The notes under the pieces are model-generated. The model had not been told where the DNA came from and did no database searches. It saw only the letters and a list, made by a program, of their open reading frames with translations. From contig JAZTYJ010000016.1 in assembly GCA_045636865.1 (NCBI GenBank), positions 1 through 64,000 on the forward strand: a stretch of 64,000 bases of DNA, written 5' to 3'. Source of the stretch: SIG480 sp045636865. GTDB taxonomy: Bacteria; Bacillota; Clostridia; Oscillospirales; JAAYXM01. The position numbers and the translations under genes are program-made. Position 1 is the first letter of the stretch. Each line of letters opens with the position of its first letter. Shown piece after piece: positions 60,870 to 64,000 of the stretch.

Positions 60870-61850
60870 ATGTCTATCAAAGAAATTATATTGGATAATA
60901 ATATACTCACTGTCTCTGTTCTCAATTTGGGAGCAACGATATTTCGCATCATTGTCCCAACACGCGAAAACAAAAAAATTGATGTGGTTCTTGGTCTTGA
61001 AAACAAAGAACAATACACAGATAACAATGTATATTTCGGGGCAACTATAGGACGCTGCACGAATCGCATTGAAAATGCACAATTTACACTAAATGGTAAA
61101 AAACATTTTCTCACTGCAAATGCAAATCCACACCACATTCATGGTGGAGTGAATAATCTCACCTCGAAGTTTTTTGATGTCATTGAGCAGAGCAGCACTC
61201 ATGTAGTACTTGAAACTGTCTCTCGCGACGGAGAAGATGGATATCCGGGCGATCTGACATTCCGTGTAACTTATAAACTGCAAGGATCCCAGTTGCACAT
61301 CCTTTATGATGCTGTGTGCAATCAGGATACCATACTCAACGTAACAAACCATGCCTATTTCAATCTCAATGGAGAGGGTGCTGTTCTGAAGCATTCTGTT
61401 GTTTCACCGGCGACGATGGTTTGCCACAATAACCCGCTGGGAATTCCGGAAGGTGCATTCCCCGTCGCAAACACACCCTTTGATTTTACAACACAGAAAA
61501 CCATTGACGTTTTTCAACGCAATCCCCATCCCCAGACAGAAATGTTCAATGGATATGATAATCATTACTTTGTTCCCGGTTCCGGATATCGTCATATGAT
61601 ATCGGTCAAGGGTGAAATCAGTCAGATTCAGTTGGATGTTTTTTCAACACAGGAAGGCTTCCAATTCTTTACGTCAAATTTTATGCCTGAGATCGCCGGC
61701 AAAAACGGTGAGACGTATTTCCCCCACTGTGCATTTTGCGTGGAAGCACAAACGGTACCCAACGCAATCAATCGTCCCTTTAACTGCACCCCTGTCCTGC
61801 TTGCAGGAGAAAACTATTTTCAGAAGACTGTATTTGCTTTTACTAAATAA
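60870..61850 (+). CDS. galM: Aldose 1-epimerase (mutarotase)
   Basis: 326 aa. The family features are present: GATIGRCTNRIENAQF near residue 52, the catalytic histidine in HHIHGGVNNL near 89, NVTNHAYFNL near 155 with the second histidine, and the late catalytic glutamate in FCVEAQTVPNAIN. It interconverts the ring anomers of a free sugar so that it can enter the kinase or dehydrogenase. AAGGAGGG precedes the ATG. In this operon the natural sugar is unknown, so the symbol denotes family only. Confidence 0.88.
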   Translation: MSIKEIILDNNILTVSVLNLGATIFRIIVPTRENKKIDVVLGLENKEQYTDNNVYFGATIGRCTNRIENAQFTLNGKKHFLTANANPHHIHGGVNNLTSKFFDVIEQSSTHVVLETVSRDGEDGYPGDLTFRVTYKLQGSQLHILYDAVCNQDTILNVTNHAYFNLNGEGAVLKHSVVSPATMVCHNNPLGIPEGAFPVANTPFDFTTQKTIDVFQRNPHPQTEMFNGYDNHYFVPGSGYRHMISVKGEISQIQLDVFSTQEGFQFFTSNFMPEIAGKNGETYFPHCAFCVEAQTVPNAINRPFNCTPVLLAGENYFQKTVFAFTK

Positions 61851-61903
61851 AATACGCGCAAGTTTTTTGGCAGCGGAATTATTGCAAGCTATGCCAGCTT
61901 ACC

Positions 61904-61932
61904 TTTACTTTTTTGTTGGAATATGCTATAAT
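61904..61932 (+). promoter_or_regulatory. Promoter for the LacI-family regulator
   Basis: TTTACT at 61904-61909 and TATAAT at 61927-61932 have 17-base spacing, 26 bases before the gene. Confidence 0.65.
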
Positions 61933-61958
61933 GTCAGAAAAAACGGATGGATTTTTCT

Positions 61959-62996
61959 ATGAAAAAAGTTACAATTTATGATATTGCCCGAGAATTAGAC
62001 GTTTCGACAGCAACGATAAACCGCGCTCTAAATAACAAGCCTGAAATCAGCGAAAAAACAAGGCAAATGATATTAGAAAAGGCAAAAGAGATGGGGTATG
62101 CTCCCAGTAAAGCTGCTAAGTCTTTGGCACGCCGTACGATCAGAATTGATTTTATTATCTACAATCGTGTGCCCGTGTTCCACAACGACATAATTGCAGG
62201 TGTAAAGCAGGCTTTTGCTGATTTGCATGACTTTAATGTACTGGGTGAAATACACGAGTTTTTCGGTAAAGAATATACCGTTCATCAGCAGATCCTTGAT
62301 AAGATGGAAGAAATATACCAAAAAGAACACGATGGTCTTTTGCTTCTCGGAACCTTTAACACAAACGGTTTTAGAGAACTTCTGCAACAGTTTGCTGAAA
62401 AAGGGATAAAAACCGCCATTGTGAACGGAGATATTCCCGATAGTGTCCGAAATTTTGCCATACGCCAAAACGCTTCTCTGGCAGGGCATCTGGCAGCTGA
62501 ATTGTTATATTGGTTTACCGGTGGCGGACCTGTTGCCGCATTTACCGGAAGGCCTGATGCCATTGACCATCAGGAATCCATCACCGGATTCTACGAGGAA
62601 TGCCGGCTTCGTTCCATGAAGATTGTTGATGTCTATGAGAACCATGATAATTATGAATTTGCCGCTCATAATGCAGAACGTCTTATTCAAGAACATCCGG
62701 ATGTAACGGGATTGTATATCAATACCGATAACTCAATCTCGACGTGTAAAAAATTGGAAAAACTTGGTTTGTCGGGTAAATTAAAACTGGTTACTTCAGG
62801 CGACTTTAAAGAAATTCGGGATTATATGCAAAAGGGCGTTGTGCAAGCCACAATTTTTCAAAATCCCTATCAGCAGGGCTATATGGCAGTAGAGCAAATG
62901 TATCATATTATTTCTGAATCCGCCATCCCGGATTCTACATTGTTTATTCAACCCAACGTTATCTTGCAAAGTAATATTCGGGAATATGAGAAATAG
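61959..62996 (+). CDS. LacI-family transcriptional regulator
   Basis: 345 aa, starting at ATG 61959 with GGATGG eight bases upstream. The N-terminal helix-turn-helix MKKVTIYDIARELDVSTATI is followed by the hinge helix (SKAAKSLARR near 51-60) and a periplasmic-binding-protein-like sensor domain to the end. The recognition helix reads VSTATINRAL, which departs from the common VSPATVSRVL. It is the only local regulator that could bind the two operators at 53791 and 53912. No matching operator was found before its own promoter. Confidence 0.9.
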   Translation: MKKVTIYDIARELDVSTATINRALNNKPEISEKTRQMILEKAKEMGYAPSKAAKSLARRTIRIDFIIYNRVPVFHNDIIAGVKQAFADLHDFNVLGEIHEFFGKEYTVHQQILDKMEEIYQKEHDGLLLLGTFNTNGFRELLQQFAEKGIKTAIVNGDIPDSVRNFAIRQNASLAGHLAAELLYWFTGGGPVAAFTGRPDAIDHQESITGFYEECRLRSMKIVDVYENHDNYEFAAHNAERLIQEHPDVTGLYINTDNSISTCKKLEKLGLSGKLKLVTSGDFKEIRDYMQKGVVQATIFQNPYQQGYMAVEQMYHIISESAIPDSTLFIQPNVILQSNIREYEK

Positions 62997-63025
62997 TTGC
63001 AGACTCAGCTTAAGCAGAGTTGTGA

Positions 63026-63071
63026 AATAAAGGTAGATACATGGAAAAGTGCCGTGTTTTCTACCTTTATT
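63026..63071. terminator. 12-bp hairpin between lacI-type and glycerate kinase genes
   Basis: AATAAAGGTAGA / TCTACCTTTATT are perfect complements 22 bases apart. A TTACCGGTAA palindrome follows at about 63092. A clean T-run is missing, so it may be an attenuator or mRNA-stability element rather than a full terminator. Confidence 0.5.
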
Positions 63072-63162
63072 ATGCACTTATCCGGAATTCTTACCGGTAA
63101 CTTCAACGGATGACAGCTACGAATACAGTCTTAAACACATTCAACACCATAAGGAGGAATTT

Positions 63163-64000
63163 ATGGATACAATACTTCGTTCTCACGCAAATACAATCGT
63201 CAGAGAATCTATCGCCGCTGTTTTACCTGACGCAGCGGTGCAACGTGCCCTTTCTGGTCAGGTGTTTCCCGGACGGGTATTATTGGTCGCTGCAGGAAAA
63301 GCGGCATGGCAGATGGCTAAAACCGCATATGATTGCCTTGGAAACCGTATAGATAAAGGTGTAGTAGTTACCAAGTATGAGCACGTAAAAGGTCCGATAA
63401 GTAATTTCCAATGCTACGAAGCCGGTCACCCGATACCCGACGAGAATTCCTTTGCCGGCACCCAGGCAGCCCTGGATTTAGTCGGCGATTTAACAGAGCA
63501 GGACACCGTTCTCTTTTTATTGTCGGGCGGCGGAAGTGCGCTCTTTGAAAAGCCACTGATCAGTTCCCAAATTTTACAAGACGTTACCTCTCAACTGCTT
63601 GCTTGCGGTGCGGATATTGTAGAGATAAATTCCATCCGCAAGCGCTTGTCAGCAGTTAAAGGCGGTCGTTTTGCCCAATATTGTTATCCTGCAAAAGTTT
63701 TTTCTGTCGTTCTCTCTGATATTCTTGGCAACCCTCTTGATATGATTGCTTCCGGTCCGGCAGTTCCTGACTCTACGACTGCAGAGCAAGCAATTGCTAT
63801 CGCGAAAAAGTACAATTTGTATATGCCTGAGGAGGCGTGGGCTCTTCTGCAACAAGAAACACCAAAGGATCTCACAAATGTAACCACTCAAATTACCGGC
63901 TCCGTTCGTGAACTATGTGTCGCTGCAGCGGCTGCCTGCCAGAATTTGGGCTATGAACCGGTGTTGCTTACGGATCAATTGTGTTGTCAGGCAAAGGAAG
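63163..64000 (+). CDS. Glycerate 2-kinase (GK type II, MOFRL family), cut by the right window edge
   Basis: The first 279 residues are present. The start is ATG 63163 after AAGGAGG. Family segments are VLLVAAGKAAWQMAKTA near 46, YEAGHPIPDENSF near 86, FLLSGGGSALFEKP near 118, INSIRKRLSAVKGGRFAQ near 157 and VLSDILGNPLDMIASGPA near 186. The family phosphorylates D-glycerate to 2-phosphoglycerate, which would carry the GarR-like product into glycolysis. The C-terminal MOFRL part lies outside the window. Confidence 0.9.
   Translation, partial: MDTILRSHANTIVRESIAAVLPDAAVQRALSGQVFPGRVLLVAAGKAAWQMAKTAYDCLGNRIDKGVVVTKYEHVKGPISNFQCYEAGHPIPDENSFAGTQAALDLVGDLTEQDTVLFLLSGGGSALFEKPLISSQILQDVTSQLLACGADIVEINSIRKRLSAVKGGRFAQYCYPAKVFSVVLSDILGNPLDMIASGPAVPDSTTAEQAIAIAKKYNLYMPEEAWALLQQETPKDLTNVTTQITGSVRELCVAAAAACQNLGYEPVLLTDQLCCQAKE

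Overview
The window looks like a chromosomal contig from an anaerobic, endospore-lineage Firmicute (class Clostridia, probably a gut Oscillospirales/Christensenellales-type bacterium). The evidence is family-level: addAB, hflX, mrnC, rsfS, yqeK, spoVAD/spoVAE, an LCP protein, diaminopimelate dehydrogenase, a V/A-type ATPase operon with Na+-type proteolipid residues, strong AGGAGG-like ribosome-binding sites, several TTG starts and many consensus TTGACA-17-TATAAT promoters. The species cannot be named from the sequence alone.

Layout. 1-13.4 kb is a mosaic of short transcription units: a HAD phosphatase with a ceramidase-like gene cut by the window edge, an M23/LysM/G5 cell-wall hydrolase whose promoter carries two perfect WalR-type boxes, a second ceramidase-like protein, PdaA-type deacetylase, AraC regulator with divergent Gfo/Idh/MocA dehydrogenase, PrmA, a membrane protein, tRNA-Ser(GCU) followed by two one-gene units (FAD oxidoreductase, GH25 lysozyme) bounded by near-copies of the tRNA 3' end plus its terminator, tRNA-Leu(GAG) and an AEC permease. 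13.4-22.3 kb holds yigZ-hflX (minus) and addB-addA (plus). 22.3-34.1 kb is one minus-strand run: nine V-ATPase genes (H-I-K-E-C-F-A-B-D) followed with no visible terminator by an ATP-grasp ligase, a PHP phosphoesterase and a polysaccharide deacetylase. 34.3-45.3 kb is housekeeping: mrnC, rpsU, and the tight minus-strand series smc-ftsY-rdgB-nadD-yqeK-LCP-rsfS-leuS, then tRNA-Ala(CGC). 45.6-52.7 kb carries an orphan HprK-like kinase, pyruvate kinase, a PHP/SDR pair, ddh, spoVAD-spoVAE, tRNA-Leu(UAA) and initiator tRNA.

From about 52.9 kb to the right edge the codon style changes (CTG/TTG leucine codons become common) and a sugar-catabolic island begins: an SDR lacking its catalytic tyrosine, then divergently a UlaG-like metallo-hydrolase, a discoidin-like protein, cupin, PfkB sugar kinase, deoxyribose-phosphate aldolase, Zn-dehydrogenase, a divergent transaldolase/FSA-like aldolase, a GarR-like reductase, a mutarotase, a LacI regulator and a glycerate 2-kinase that runs off the end. 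Both divergent promoters of the island carry the same LacI-type operator just downstream of the -10. A remnant of a second PfkB kinase lies between the first two genes of the plus-strand operon.

How it fits together: most of the window is core metabolism, DNA repair, secretion and envelope maintenance. The parts with most potential for something undescribed are (a) the regulated sugar island, with two class I aldolases feeding a C3-semialdehyde reductase and glycerate kinase, (b) the ATP-grasp/PHP/deacetylase triad apparently co-transcribed with the Na+-type ATPase, and (c) the repeated tRNA-Ser 3' ends that bracket single-gene cassettes. No CRISPR array, insertion sequence, phage structural gene or rRNA was seen.
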